Shown one piece after another: positions 1 to 8,880 of a stretch of DNA of 57,310 nt (the stretch's first letter is position 1; each line of letters starts with the position of its first letter). The stretch spans positions 1 to 57,310 of the forward strand of contig CALUIZ010000021.1 of assembly GCA_944320815.1 (NCBI GenBank), written 5' to 3'. The translations under genes and the position numbers were made by a program. Origin of the DNA: an uncultured Phocaeicola sp. Lineage in GTDB: Bacteria > Bacteroidota > Bacteroidia > Bacteroidales > Bacteroidaceae. The notes beneath the pieces were generated by a model. The model did no database searches, was not told where the DNA came from, and saw nothing but the letters and a program-made list of their open reading frames with translations.

Positions 1-807
1 ATCCCATCCGTGTTCGTCATCACCGATCAACAGACGTTTCGGGTCAGTTGACAAAGTAGTCTTACCTGTACCAGACAGACCGAAGAAGATAGCAGTGTCA
101 GTACCTTCCATGTTCGTGTTGGCAGAGCAGTGCATGGAAGCGATGCCGCGCAACGGGTTCAGGTAGTTCATGATAGAGAAGATACCCTTCTTCATTTCAC
201 CGCCGTACCAAGTGTTCAGGATAACCTGCTCGTTGGTCTTCAGGTTGAATACAGTAGCTGTTTCAGAGTTCAGACCCAGTTCCTTGTAGTTTTCAACCTT
301 AGCCTTGGCAGCGTTGAATGATACGAAGTCAGGTTCACCGTAGTTAGCCAGTTCTTCTTCTGTCGGACGGATGAACATGTTCTTCACGAAGTGAGCCTGC
401 CAAGCCACTTCCATGATGAAGCGAACTTTCAGACGAGTAGCGGGGTTAGCGCCGCAGAAAGTATCCATCACAAACAGACGCTTGCCGCTCAGCTGCTTAA
501 CAGCCTTAGCCTTCAGGTCTGCCCAAGCTTCTTCAGAGCAAGGTTTGTTGTCATTCTTATATTCGTCAGAAGTCCACCATACAGTGTCCTTGCTAGCTTC
601 ATTATATACAAAGAATTTGTCTTTAGGTGAACGGCCCGTATAGATACCGGTCATTACGTTTACAGCACCCAGTTCAGTTACCTGACCTTTTTCATAGCCT
701 TCCAGACTTTCTTTAGTCTCTTCAGCGAACAACACTTCATAAGAAGGGTTATGAAGGATTTCCTTCACGTCGGTAATACCGTACTTGCTTAAATCTAAAT
801 TTGCCAT
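1..807 (-). CDS. pckA: Phosphoenolpyruvate carboxykinase (ATP), N-terminal part
   Basis: This enzyme interconverts oxaloacetate and phosphoenolpyruvate with ATP/ADP in the cytoplasm. In Bacteroides-type metabolism it mainly fixes CO2 onto PEP on the way to succinate (family knowledge). The reading frame starts at an ATG ([10 protein letters not shown]) and runs 269 codons to the left edge, so about half of a roughly 535-residue protein is present. Visible signature pieces are [12 protein letters not shown] near residue 55 and the kinase-1a P-loop [13 protein letters not shown] followed by [10 protein letters not shown] at the edge. A TAnnTTTG box (TACTTTTG, minus strand) at 916-923 could drive it, giving a leader of about 100 nt. 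The identification is firm; the C-terminal half is outside the window. Confidence 0.97.
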   Translation of the reverse strand, partial: MANLDLSKYGITDVKEILHNPSYEVLFAEETKESLEGYEKGQVTELGAVNVMTGIYTGRSPKDKFFVYNEASKDTVWWTSDEYKNDNKPCSEEAWADLKAKAVKQLSGKRLFVMDTFCGANPATRLKVRFIMEVAWQAHFVKNMFIRPTEEELANYGEPDFVSFNAAKAKVENYKELGLNSETATVFNLKTNEQVILNTWYGGEMKKGIFSIMNYLNPLRGIASMHCSANTNMEGTDTAIFFGLSGTGKTTLSTDPKRLLIGDDEHGWD

Positions 808-1350
808 TGTTCAATTGATTAATTGGTTATTATATCAAATGTTTGTTTTCTCTGCGTTACCTTTCCAAGTTCCGAAAAAAATGTTCAACAACATCTTATT
901 TTCCTTTTGGCGATACAAAAGTAGCAGATATTTTTGTATTCAAAGAACTTATTACTGAAAAAAATCCGTAATGAGCCGAAGATTTATACTTGTGTAACAA
1001 ATTTGACAAATCCAGTTTGCAACTGGTTCATTCTTCCCCGCAACCCCTCACCACATAACGGGTTCCGCCTCTCAAAAAGACAGAAGATTCAGAAGATTCC
1101 CGTCCGCCCGACGCGCGTCACGACAAGGACCGGCCGATTTTTCCAACAGGCAATTCAATCAATTCTAATATAAGCTTGTTTCCGGTCTGTTTGCCCGTTT
1201 CCATCCGTCAAACAGCCCGCTATTTTTCCCCGCAAAAACAGATGGATTTGAAGCCAACAGACGCATATCCGCCTCATCTATATCTTCCAATTAAAATATA
1301 TTCGTATTTTTGCATAATGTTATTCATTTTTCCCAACCGCGAAAACAAAT
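808..1350. other. Intergenic region between divergent pckA and upp
   Basis: No gene is supported here. On the minus strand a -7-like box TACTTTTG lies at 916-923 with TTTG at 941-944 (17-bp spacing), a candidate pckA promoter. On the plus strand TATTTTTG at 1305-1312 is a candidate upp promoter. A 9-bp tandem duplication (AGAAGATTC twice) sits at 1082-1099 and the stretch 1100-1140 is locally rich in G and C. The short reading frames in this region have no recognisable protein features. Confidence 0.6.
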
Positions 1351-2004
1351 ATGAAGATAACCTGTTTCAATACACACAACTCCATCCTGAACCAGTTCCT
1401 GTCCGAACTTCGCGACGTGAACATCCAGACCGACAGCATGCGTTTCCGCCGGAACATTGAACGCATCGGAGAAATCATGGCATACGAAATCAGCAAAGAA
1501 CTTGTCTACGGACCGAAAGCTGTGCCAACCCCATTGTCAACCGCCGTAGAGAACGTGCCGGCGAAACAACCGGTCATCGCCACTATCCTCCGTGCGGGAA
1601 TTCCGCTTCACCAGGGTTTTCTGAATTATTTCGACCATGCGCAGAATGCATTCGTGTCCGCCTACCGGAAATATGTCGACGAGGCGCACTTCGACATCCA
1701 TATCGAATACATCGCCTCTCCCCGGCTAGACGGGAAGACACTGATTCTCACCGACACCATGCTGGCTACAGGAGCCTCGATGGAATATGCCTACGAGGCA
1801 CTTCTGACCAAAGGCACACCGGCCCACATACATATAGCGTCGGTCATTGCCAGCCAGCAGGCGGTAGAACATATACAGAAAGTATTCCCCGATGACAGGA
1901 CCACGCTGTGGTGCGGCACCATCGACCCAGAACTGAACGCACACTCGTACATCGTCCCGGGACTAGGCGATGCAGGCGACCTGTGCTATGGGGAAAAGGA
2001 ATGA
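1351..2004 (+). CDS. upp: Uracil phosphoribosyltransferase
   Basis: Converts uracil and PRPP to UMP in pyrimidine salvage. The 217-residue protein carries the PRPP-binding loop LILTDTMLATGAS at residues 131-143, the uracil-site region ending YIVPGLGDAGD near residues 201-211, and the RAGIPL segment near residues 81-86 seen in UPRTases. Length is normal for the family. The ATG at 1351 lies about 40 nt after a TATTTTTG box at 1305-1312, which fits a short leader. It stands alone: pckA is divergent upstream and korB convergent downstream, separated by the hairpin at 2027-2086. Compared with the E. coli enzyme the N-terminus is somewhat longer, as in other Bacteroidales copies (recollection). Confidence 0.95.
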   Translation: MKITCFNTHNSILNQFLSELRDVNIQTDSMRFRRNIERIGEIMAYEISKELVYGPKAVPTPLSTAVENVPAKQPVIATILRAGIPLHQGFLNYFDHAQNAFVSAYRKYVDEAHFDIHIEYIASPRLDGKTLILTDTMLATGASMEYAYEALLTKGTPAHIHIASVIASQQAVEHIQKVFPDDRTTLWCGTIDPELNAHSYIVPGLGDAGDLCYGEKE

Positions 2005-2026
2005 CATGACAGTCAAAAAAACAAAA

Positions 2027-2086
2027 ACGGAGACACAAAGGCCCAGAGCTAGTCTATAAATTCGCTCTGCACCTTTGTGTCTCCGT
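2027..2086 (-). terminator. Long hairpin terminator between upp and korB
   Basis: Arms 2027-2041 (ACGGAGACACAAAGG) and 2072-2086 are perfect 15-bp complements, with an inner 6-bp stem (2044-2049 with 2064-2069). Read on the minus strand the hairpin is followed by a T-rich tract (plus-strand A-tract 2014-2027), so it should terminate korAB. It could also slow transcription from upp. It belongs to a family of related hairpins found at other gene ends in the window. Confidence 0.85.
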
Positions 2087-2116
2087 ATGCTATTCCAGAA
2101 AGGCAGTCGCGTCCTT

Positions 2117-3127
2117 TCACTTCACTTCCCAAGTGTCATTCGTATCAAGCAGTTCGGCGAAAGTATGATAATTTTTCTTTGCTGAAACCTCCTCAATCTG
2201 AGCTTCCACAGCCTCATCGTAAGTCGGAGCGTCCACATCACGGATTACGCCAAGAGCTATGGGAAAGTCGGGACCTTCCATCAATGCCAGCTTCAACTGA
2301 AGCGTATGGTCCTCGCAATGTGCGTCATGCACCAGAATGTCCTTCTCGGTCACACCGTTCTCGCCCAGCTTCACCACCTTCAGTCCGAATCCTTCCTGTG
2401 CCAGTCCGTATTCCTTGTTCGGGCCGAACAGCATCGGCTTGCCGTGTTCAAGGTAAATGGCATTCTTCTCACGGTCTTCTTTCTTGGCCACCGCATTGTG
2501 AGTGCCGTCATTGAAGATGACACAATTCTGAAGCACCTCCACCACCGAAGTGCCTTTATGTTTAGCCGCCGCTTTCAGCACTTCCACCGAAGGACCTCCG
2601 TCGACTGCCGCACAACGGGCAAAGAAACGTCCGCGCGCGCCGAAACAAAGTTCAGCCGGACGGAACGGGTCTTCCACCGTGCCATAAGGCGATGACTTGC
2701 TGACGAATCCACGTGCTGAAGTAGGAGAGTACTGCCCTTTGGTAAGACCGTAAATGCGGTTATTCAACAACACGATGTTGATGTCCACATTACGGCGGAT
2801 AGCATGGATAAAATGGTTACCGCCGATGGCCAGTCCGTCACCGTCGCCCGAAATCTGCCAGATGGTAAGATTCGGGTTGGCCACTTTTGCACCCGTGGCG
2901 ATAGCTGCCGCACGTCCATGAATGGTATGCATCCCGTAAGTGTTCATATAATAAGGTAAGCGGGACGAACAGCCGATACCGGAAATCACCGCAATTTCAT
3001 GAGGCGGGACACCGATTTCGGCCAGTGCCTTATGAAAAGAATTCAGAAAGGCATGGTCTCCACATCCCGGACACCAGCGAGGTTGTCCGAACTTATAGTC
3101 TGCTGCTGTATATTTCGTTTCGTTCAT
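2117..3127 (-). CDS. korB: 2-oxoacid:ferredoxin oxidoreductase, beta subunit
   Basis: The TPP-binding beta subunit of a 2-oxoglutarate (or related 2-oxoacid) : ferredoxin oxidoreductase, which makes acyl-CoA, CO2 and reduced ferredoxin. The 336-residue protein starts MNETKYTAADYKF and has WCPGCGDHAFL (Cys19 and Cys22) and the TPP/Mg motif GDGDGLAIGGNHFIHAIRRN at 94-113, followed by NNRIYGLTKGQ. It lies 16 bp downstream of the alpha/gamma subunit on the same strand, so the two form an operon ending at the hairpin 2027-2086. I favour KorB over pyruvate-specific PorB because of the two-subunit arrangement with a gamma-alpha fusion. The exact substrate is inferred, not visible. Confidence 0.9.
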   Translation of the reverse strand: MNETKYTAADYKFGQPRWCPGCGDHAFLNSFHKALAEIGVPPHEIAVISGIGCSSRLPYYMNTYGMHTIHGRAAAIATGAKVANPNLTIWQISGDGDGLAIGGNHFIHAIRRNVDINIVLLNNRIYGLTKGQYSPTSARGFVSKSSPYGTVEDPFRPAELCFGARGRFFARCAAVDGGPSVEVLKAAAKHKGTSVVEVLQNCVIFNDGTHNAVAKKEDREKNAIYLEHGKPMLFGPNKEYGLAQEGFGLKVVKLGENGVTEKDILVHDAHCEDHTLQLKLALMEGPDFPIALGVIRDVDAPTYDEAVEAQIEEVSAKKNYHTFAELLDTNDTWEVK

Positions 3128-3143
3128 GATTTTTCCTCCTCAT

Positions 3144-4991
3144 TTAAAATAGCTTTGAAAAAGCGTCCACCAACTCCTGCACGACAAAAGGCTGTCCCTT
3201 CACCTGATTGAACTGATGCAGATGAATGCCCTCGACCTTCATTCTCAGATAACCGGCGAGCTGTCCCATGTTCTGCTCGGCCACCACAACATTCTTGTAA
3301 CGGCGCAGCACCTCTGCCGTATTCTTCGGCAACGGATTGATGAAACGGAAATGGGCCAGCGCAGTCTTCTTTCCCTGTCTGTTCAACGTGTCCATAGCTG
3401 AATGCAAGTGTCCGTAAGTACCCCCGAAGCCGACAATCAGCAAATCAGCATCCGGATCACCCTCCACTTCAAGCAAAGGAATGGAATCGGCAATCTTATC
3501 TATTTTCTCCGCACGCAGCTGGGTCATCAGATGATGGTTTTCCGGATCAGTGGAAATGGCACCTGTCTCGCTGCTCTTCTCCAGTCCGCCGATGCGGTGC
3601 ATGAAACCTTCCTGACCTGGCTTAGCCCAATAGCGGACACCTGTTTCCGGATTGCGCATGAACGGAGTCCACTGGCCGGCCATATCCGGAGTGACATACG
3701 GTGGATTGATGGCAGGATATTCGCTCATGTCCGGCAGACGCCATGCGGCAGAACCGTTGGCAATATAAGCATCGGAAAGCAATACGACCGGAGTCATATG
3801 CTCCAACGCTATCTTGCAGGCCATGAAAGCCGCGTCGAAACAATCAGTCGGTGAGGAAGCGGCGATTACCGGCATCGGACTTTCACCGTTACGTCCATAC
3901 AACACCTGGAGCAAGTCGGTCTGTTCTGACTTGGTCGGCAAACCAGTAGACGGTCCGCCGCGCTGTACGTCGACGATAACCAAAGGAAGTTCCGTGATGA
4001 CCGCCAGATTCATGGCTTCACTCTTCAGACAGATTCCCGGACCGGAAGTCGTTGTCACGGCCAGCGCACCAGCAAACGAAGCACCCACTGCCGAAGCACA
4101 CCCCGCAATCTCATCCTCACACTGCACCGTCTTCACACCCAACGATTTATGTTTCGCCAGCTCGTGCAGAATATCCGTAGCCGGAGTGATAGGATAAGAA
4201 CCCAGATAAAGCTGCAATCCGGCCTTCTCGGCAGCAGCCATCAGTCCGTAGGCTGTAGCTTTGTTGCCGTTGATGTCCATATAGCGACCCGGACGCTTCT
4301 GTTCCTTGCTGGGCACCTTATAGCTTATAGATACAGACGCATGGGTATTCGCGCCAAAATTATACCCTTCAAAAAGCACTTTGACGTTCGCTTCCGCAAT
4401 GGCAGGCTTCTTGGCAAACTTCTCACGCAGCAGTTTCGCTCCTACCTGAATGTCACGATGGAACAGCCAGCACACCAGTCCGAGCGCAAACATATTCTTT
4501 GTGCGCAGAATAGACTTGTTGTCCAGTCCGCTGTCCTTCAGACTTTCCTTACACATGGTAGTGATAGCCGCCTCCACCACCTCATTCTTTATGCCCAATT
4601 CCGAAAACGGATTCTCCAACTGAAACTTCGCCTTCTCCAGGTCTTTCTTCGTGAACGAATCTGAATCGATGATGATCACCGCCTGCGGTTTACAGAATTT
4701 ATATTGCGTCTTCAAGGCGGCCGGATTCATGGCCACCAGCACGTCACACTTGTCACCGGGCGTATACACCTTCCCCGAACCTATATGCACCTGAAAGCCG
4801 GAGACACCGGTGAGCGAACCTTGCGGGGCGCGGATGTCCGCCGGATAGTCGGGAAACGTGCTGATGTCATTCCCTTCGGTAGCCGAAATGTTCGAGAACA
4901 TGTTGCCAGCCAACTGCATGCCGTCGCCTGAGTCACCCGAGAAACGGACTACCACGTCATCCAGCTCTTTGATTACATTTTCTTCTGCCAT
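3144..4991 (-). CDS. korA: 2-oxoacid:ferredoxin oxidoreductase, fused gamma-alpha subunit
   Basis: Partner of korB. Residues about 10-195 form the gamma domain (VVVRFSGDSGDGMQLAG near the start). Residues about 240-560 form the pyrimidine-binding alpha domain, with YPITP at 266-270, ECDE-like CEDEIAGCASAVGAS after it, and TTSGPGICLKSEAMNLA. The 615-residue length matches known gamma-alpha fusions. In the cytoplasm the complex feeds reductive or oxidative 2-oxoglutarate metabolism with ferredoxin. A good promoter is present upstream: TTTG (5059-5062), 19 bp, CATTTTTG (5032-5039), all on the minus strand, which gives a leader of roughly 35 nt. Confidence 0.92.
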   Translation of the reverse strand: MAEENVIKELDDVVVRFSGDSGDGMQLAGNMFSNISATEGNDISTFPDYPADIRAPQGSLTGVSGFQVHIGSGKVYTPGDKCDVLVAMNPAALKTQYKFCKPQAVIIIDSDSFTKKDLEKAKFQLENPFSELGIKNEVVEAAITTMCKESLKDSGLDNKSILRTKNMFALGLVCWLFHRDIQVGAKLLREKFAKKPAIAEANVKVLFEGYNFGANTHASVSISYKVPSKEQKRPGRYMDINGNKATAYGLMAAAEKAGLQLYLGSYPITPATDILHELAKHKSLGVKTVQCEDEIAGCASAVGASFAGALAVTTTSGPGICLKSEAMNLAVITELPLVIVDVQRGGPSTGLPTKSEQTDLLQVLYGRNGESPMPVIAASSPTDCFDAAFMACKIALEHMTPVVLLSDAYIANGSAAWRLPDMSEYPAINPPYVTPDMAGQWTPFMRNPETGVRYWAKPGQEGFMHRIGGLEKSSETGAISTDPENHHLMTQLRAEKIDKIADSIPLLEVEGDPDADLLIVGFGGTYGHLHSAMDTLNRQGKKTALAHFRFINPLPKNTAEVLRRYKNVVVAEQNMGQLAGYLRMKVEGIHLHQFNQVKGQPFVVQELVDAFSKLF

Positions 4992-5031
4992 AATGTATCG
5001 TTATTTTAAAGTTCACAAAATCAATTGGGTA

Positions 5032-5062
5032 CAAAAATGGCGAAGTTTTGGTAAAAAACAAA
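5032..5062 (-). promoter_or_regulatory. Promoter of korAB
   Basis: Minus-strand TTTG at 5059-5062 and CATTTTTG at 5032-5039 are separated by exactly 19 bp. This is close to the Bacteroidetes sigma-ABfr form (TTTG-N19-TAnnTTTG); the first base of the -7 box differs from consensus. Confidence 0.55.
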
Positions 5063-5155
5063 ATAAAAAGGAAGATATTTTCACAAAATACTGACAAATT
5101 GATGTAGACACAAGATTTTTCGCCAAAAAATTAGGAGTATATCGCCAAAAAGACG

Positions 5156-5163
5156 TACCTTTG
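5156..5163 (+). promoter_or_regulatory. -7 box of tRNA-Arg
   Basis: TACCTTTG matches the TAnnTTTG consensus and ends 6 nt before the tRNA. No TTG is seen at the ideal distance; TTAG at 5131-5134 is the nearest candidate for the upstream box. Confidence 0.6.
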
Positions 5164-5169
5164 CAAAAA

Positions 5170-5241
5170 GGCTCTGTAGTTCAACGGATAGAACAAGAGT
5201 TTCCTAAACTTTAGATAGGGGTTCGATTCCCCTCGGAGCTA
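5170..5241 (+). tRNA. tRNA-Arg (anticodon CCT)
   Basis: A complete 72-nt cloverleaf: acceptor GGCTCTG with CGGAGCT (one G-T pair), D stem GTTC/GAAC, anticodon stem AGAGT/ACTTT around loop TTCCTAA (anticodon CCT, reading AGG), and T arm AGGGG-TTCGATT-CCCCT. The CCA end is not encoded. It is followed at once by a terminator and then by decayed accessory DNA. Confidence 0.93.
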
Positions 5242-5247
5242 CTTTCT

Positions 5248-5275
5248 GCCCGCCCCTCAACAGGAGCGGGCATTT
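5248..5275 (+). terminator. Terminator of tRNA-Arg
   Basis: GCCCGC (5248-5253) pairs with GCGGGC (5266-5271), extended by CCT/AGG inside, and is followed by ATTTT. Confidence 0.75.
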
Positions 5276-5734
5276 TCATACCCCCATTTACAACTCCGGA
5301 ACAGGCTTCAACGGAACAAAAGTTCAACAAATGTTCTACAGAAATAAGATATGGCTACACGCAAAGCGGGTGTATATACCCACCCAAAGAAATCATTAAC
5401 CGGAAGCACTCAATAGTACTATTTACGGTTATATGTATTATCTACATAACATTATCATGAGGATAAGAACTAAACAAGTTAAGACTTCTCCTGCAAAACA
5501 GGTGCACATTTCACCAAAAACCTGAGGACATTCCATGAAAAATAACGGGACATTCCATGAAAGGAAAGCCAAGGTTTTTTCTCCTATGACAACTGCGCAC
5601 AGAAAGAAGAACAATCTGTATAAAATACACCGTGACAAACCGAAAGTTGTCACGGACAGCACAAAAATAGCAAATCAAAATGTTGTTTTCCCGGAACGAA
5701 ACACTTATATTTGCAAAAGTAAGTCTGGAATATT
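5276..5734. other. Intergenic stretch with direct repeats
   Basis: No gene is supported. The stretch is visibly A/T-rich. It contains two exact copies of GGACATTCCATGAAA at 5526-5540 and 5548-5562, whose starts are 22 bp apart, about two helical turns. At its end is the promoter of the receptor pseudogene: TTG at 5683-5685, 20 bp, TATATTTG at 5706-5713. Confidence 0.6.
5683..5713 (+). promoter_or_regulatory. Promoter of the receptor pseudogene
   Basis: TTG (5683-5685), 20 bp, then TATATTTG (5706-5713), a match to the Bacteroidetes consensus, 22 bp before the ATG at 5735. Confidence 0.6.
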
Positions 5735-8124
5735 ATGAAAGCACTGGCAATTCTCTTCTTCCTTTGTCTCTTCCTGCCTGCAAAAGGACAGGTGACGGGA
5801 CTTGTCACGGACAAAGAAGGAAAAGGAATCGCCGATGCAGTTGTTTTGTGGGAAGACACACTCTCACACTTCCAAACTCCCCGATTTACCTACACCAATG
5901 CGGAAGGAAAATTTCTCATCCATCCCGAAGCAAACCACTCGAACCGTATAACAGTTTCACGACTCGGATATATCTCACAAACCATTCCGTTAAGCGTAAG
6001 TCACACATCCATCGCTATCATCCTGCTTAAAGATACAACATTTCAACTTAAAGAAGTGACGGTAAAAGCTCGGCGTGTGCCTGTCAAAGTGAAAACCGAC
6101 CGACTGGTATATAACATGAAAGCCAATCCGATGAAAGATGGAAATGCTCTGGAAAGTTTCAGATATATCCCGTTTATCACGGCCAATGATAAAGAAATAT
6201 CCATCATAGGAAAAGAGAGTACACAAATTTGTCAGGAGAAACTCTCCAAGCTTATCTGAGAAGCCTTCCAGCAAACGATATAGAATCCATAGAGATACTT
6301 CATTCGCCCAATGTAACTTATCGAGGAGAGGGAAATTTTGGTGTAATCAACATCATACTGAAAAATAAGAAAAAAAACGGAATGCAGGGGTTGGCCAATC
6401 TAACCTTAACAAAAAAAACACATTTCTCTGGGTTCGGCGACCTCGCATTGATGATCCGGAAAAACAAATTCTCCATAAACATTATGGGAGGAGGAGCACA
6501 TATAAACAATATCCAATCTACATTCTCGGAGAACCAATATAGATCAAACAGTTCGCTTACCCGTATTCAAGACAATGTGGACGGTTACGACCGCAATGGA
6601 TGGGGAACACTGCAAGTAGATTATCATCTTTCCGAACAAAACATATTGGGAGCAAGTATTGCCTTCGGACAGAAAAGAAAATTCTACCGCACGGACGGAA
6701 GCACAATATTTCTTTCAGAATCATCTTCAGTATCCTCCTATCCCGCCATATCACACAATAAGCTATTGGACGGAAAAAGCAAAGAAGTGCAGGGGAACTT
6801 TAACTTCCGCCATCAATTCCACACTCAAGGAATGTATCTGAATATAGACGCAGACTATATTCGCTCAAATATCCATCAGTATGACGATGCCCAGATGGAT
6901 AGATACGAAGGAAACTACTCATCTCCTGCTACTTACAATCATTACCAACAGCAAACTACGACACATACTGATGTATGGTCAGGAAAATTCGAGTACGGAA
7001 TTAAAAAAGAAACCTATACGTTCCAGACAGGTGCAGATACCTACTATTCATCAACACGTTATAACAGCGACTACAAAACCACAGAAGGACAAACGGCTGT
7101 AGTTTCATTTCCCTTTGACCAGTTCAACATGAATGAATGGACTTCAGCTCTATTTGTTCATGTTGAAAAAACATGGGGAAAAAAGTTCTCCTCAAGCATA
7201 GGGACAAGACTGGAATACACGTCTTATATCACCCACCAGCAGAAAATGGCCGGTCACAATAAACGGAACTATTGGAAATTCTTGCCGGAACTCTATCTGA
7301 ACTATACGTTTTCTCCAAAACACAACTTGTCATATTCTTTGACCAACCGTGTCAAACGGCCGTGCTTCGCATGGCTGAACCCGTATAAAATATATGATTC
7401 CGCCACCACTTATACCACAGGCAACCCGGAACTGAATGCGATGACTTATTTCAATCAAACTTTGCAATACCATTTCCTGCAACATTTTACACTATGGACC
7501 ACTTATAATATCAGTTTGGACAACATCGGATTCTATAAGTTTACAAAAGAAGATACACAAATAGAAAACAAACCTGTCAATGCAGGACGATGCGATATTT
7601 TCCAATTAGCGTTCAATACCAATTCAAGTTATTGGAACGGAAAAGCATATATTAATTTCAATATTATTTATGAATGGAAACGAATGAAAACATCCGTCAT
7701 AGAAGGAGAAAAATTCAGTTACAAGAATCATAATATCCAATTCTTCCTTAACAACAACCTTAGCTTATCAAAAAAGAAAGACTGGATATTCAATCTATAC
7801 ATGAACGGAAGAAGCGCACAAATAAACAACAACCAAAAATCCTTTCCTACACTCAGCATCGAAGGAGAAATTTGCAAAAAACTGCGCAATTGGCATTTCA
7901 GCCTATACGGACTGGTCCAATATTCCATACATGACAACAGGATGTCTAATAAATGGAAAAAATACTATGAATCGAACACACTGTTATCTGAAAGCCTTAT
8001 TGATGTAGAAAACACCGTTGTCGGATTCAAAATTTCATACAACTTCGGGAACTCTAAGACGAAAGGAGCAGAAAAAAGAAACACCTCCAATGAAAATGTC
8101 CGTTCGAGAATCGGAATATTATAA
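5735..8124 (+). pseudogene. TonB-dependent outer-membrane receptor, frameshifted
   Basis: Two reading frames make up one gene. The first (5735-6259) encodes a signal peptide (MKALAILFFLCLFLPAKG), a carboxypeptidase-regulatory-like repeat (VTGLVTDKEGKGIADAVV) and the start of the plug. The second (from about 6229 to 8124) carries the rest of the plug (LRSLPANDIESIEIL) and a long outer-membrane beta-barrel of the OMP_b-brl_3 type. In this family the plug usually reads ...STQIYINGRKS-LSGETLQAYL...; here STQI is followed directly by LSGETLQ in another frame. This fits a small deletion of 3n+1 bases, perhaps 22, at about 6228-6231. The second frame has only a TTG as its own start, so independent translation is unlikely. 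The DNA is more A/T-rich than its neighbours. An intact version would be an importer or orphan receptor of about 800 residues with unknown ligand. Confidence 0.85.
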
Positions 8125-8163
8125 GCGGAATCCGAAAAGCTTTGAGAGAGTAGGAAAAACTAA

Positions 8164-8413
8164 CTTGAAGGTAGTATAGAAGTGAGTGGAGGCCAGAAGC
8201 CACGTCTGCTTATGGCCCGCGCCATACATAAAACCCAGAATATATATTCGTACTGTAATTATTATTGCACATCGCCTTAGCGCTGTAAAAAATGCGGATA
8301 ATATTATAGTATTGGAACACGGAGAAATAGTCGAACAAGGGAAACATGATGAACTGATAATGAAGAAAGGCCGCTATTATCAACTGATCAGGAATCAATT
8401 GGAATTGGGAAAC
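8164..8413 (+). pseudogene. Remnant of an ABC exporter (C-terminal ATPase fragments)
   Basis: One frame around 8185-8245 reads [20 protein letters not shown], an ABC signature motif with its following helix. One base out of frame, 8258-8413 reads [20 protein letters not shown] and onward through [14 protein letters not shown] to the typical C-terminal [10 protein letters not shown]. That second piece is the switch-His and tail of the same domain. The Walker B segment (LLLDEATSALD) that should lie between them is missing, as are the Walker A region and the membrane domain. This is therefore a dead fragment, probably of a peptidase-type or bacteriocin-type exporter, left from a gene once downstream of the receptor pseudogene. 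Confidence 0.8.
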
Positions 8414-8429
8414 TGGCACCAAAAAACAA

Positions 8430-8467
8430 GGCGGACCGCCCTTTCCACCAAGGAAGAGCGGTCCGCC
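8430..8467 (-). terminator. Terminator of rpsO
   Basis: GGCGGACCGC (8430-8439) pairs perfectly with GCGGTCCGCC (8458-8467); on the minus strand it is followed by a TTGTTTTTT tract (plus 8421-8429). Confidence 0.85.
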
Positions 8468-8488
8468 GATTCCATTTACGCAAGTGAA

Positions 8489-8758
8489 TTACTTACGCAG
8501 ACCAAGCACCTTAATAATCGCGCGGTATCTCTCGATGTCGCGATCCTTCAGGTAGTTGAGAAGCGCACGGCGCTTACCCACCATCTTAGTCAGAGATCTT
8601 TCCGTTGTATAATCTTTCTTATGGAGTTTCAGATGCTCCGTAAGATGAGAAATACGGTATGAAAACAATGCTATCTGCGCTTCAGGTGAGCCAGTATCAG
8701 TGTTAGACCTCCCGTACTTTTCAAAGATTTCCTTCTTTTTAGCTGGATCTAAATACAT
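8489..8758 (-). CDS. rpsO: 30S ribosomal protein S15
   Basis: Primary 16S rRNA-binding protein of the small-subunit platform. The 89-residue protein begins [18 protein letters not shown] and includes the conserved core [17 protein letters not shown] and [11 protein letters not shown], then [11 protein letters not shown]. Length is normal. It is monocistronic: its own promoter (TTG 8828-8830, 19 bp, TACCTTTG 8801-8808, minus strand) lies upstream and a strong terminator follows. It is divergent from typA, with overlapping promoter regions in about 120 bp. Confidence 0.98.
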   Translation of the reverse strand: MYLDPAKKKEIFEKYGRSNTDTGSPEAQIALFSYRISHLTEHLKLHKKDYTTERSLTKMVGKRRALLNYLKDRDIERYRAIIKVLGLRK

Positions 8759-8800
8759 AAATTTGACTTTAAATTATTTATAAACTTTTATTTGCGGTTG

Positions 8801-8830
8801 CAAAGGTAAGGATAATCTTCTAAACAGCAA
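8801..8830 (-). promoter_or_regulatory. Promoter of rpsO
   Basis: Minus strand TTG (8828-8830), 19 bp, TACCTTTG (8801-8808). Confidence 0.7.
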
Positions 8831-8851
8831 TACGTTTTCAGAAAAAAGTAG

Positions 8852-8859
8852 TAACTTTG
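8852..8859 (+). promoter_or_regulatory. -7 box of typA
   Basis: TAACTTTG matches TAnnTTTG and lies 21 bp before the ATG at 8881. This position also argues against any start codon upstream of 8881, such as the in-frame TTG inside the box itself. Confidence 0.6.
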
Positions 8860-8880
8860 CACGCAAATAATAGGTATAGT

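Noticed and set aside
6229..8124. Separate receptor gene starting at a TTG
   Set aside because: It would lack a signal peptide and half of the plug; it is the second part of one frameshifted gene.
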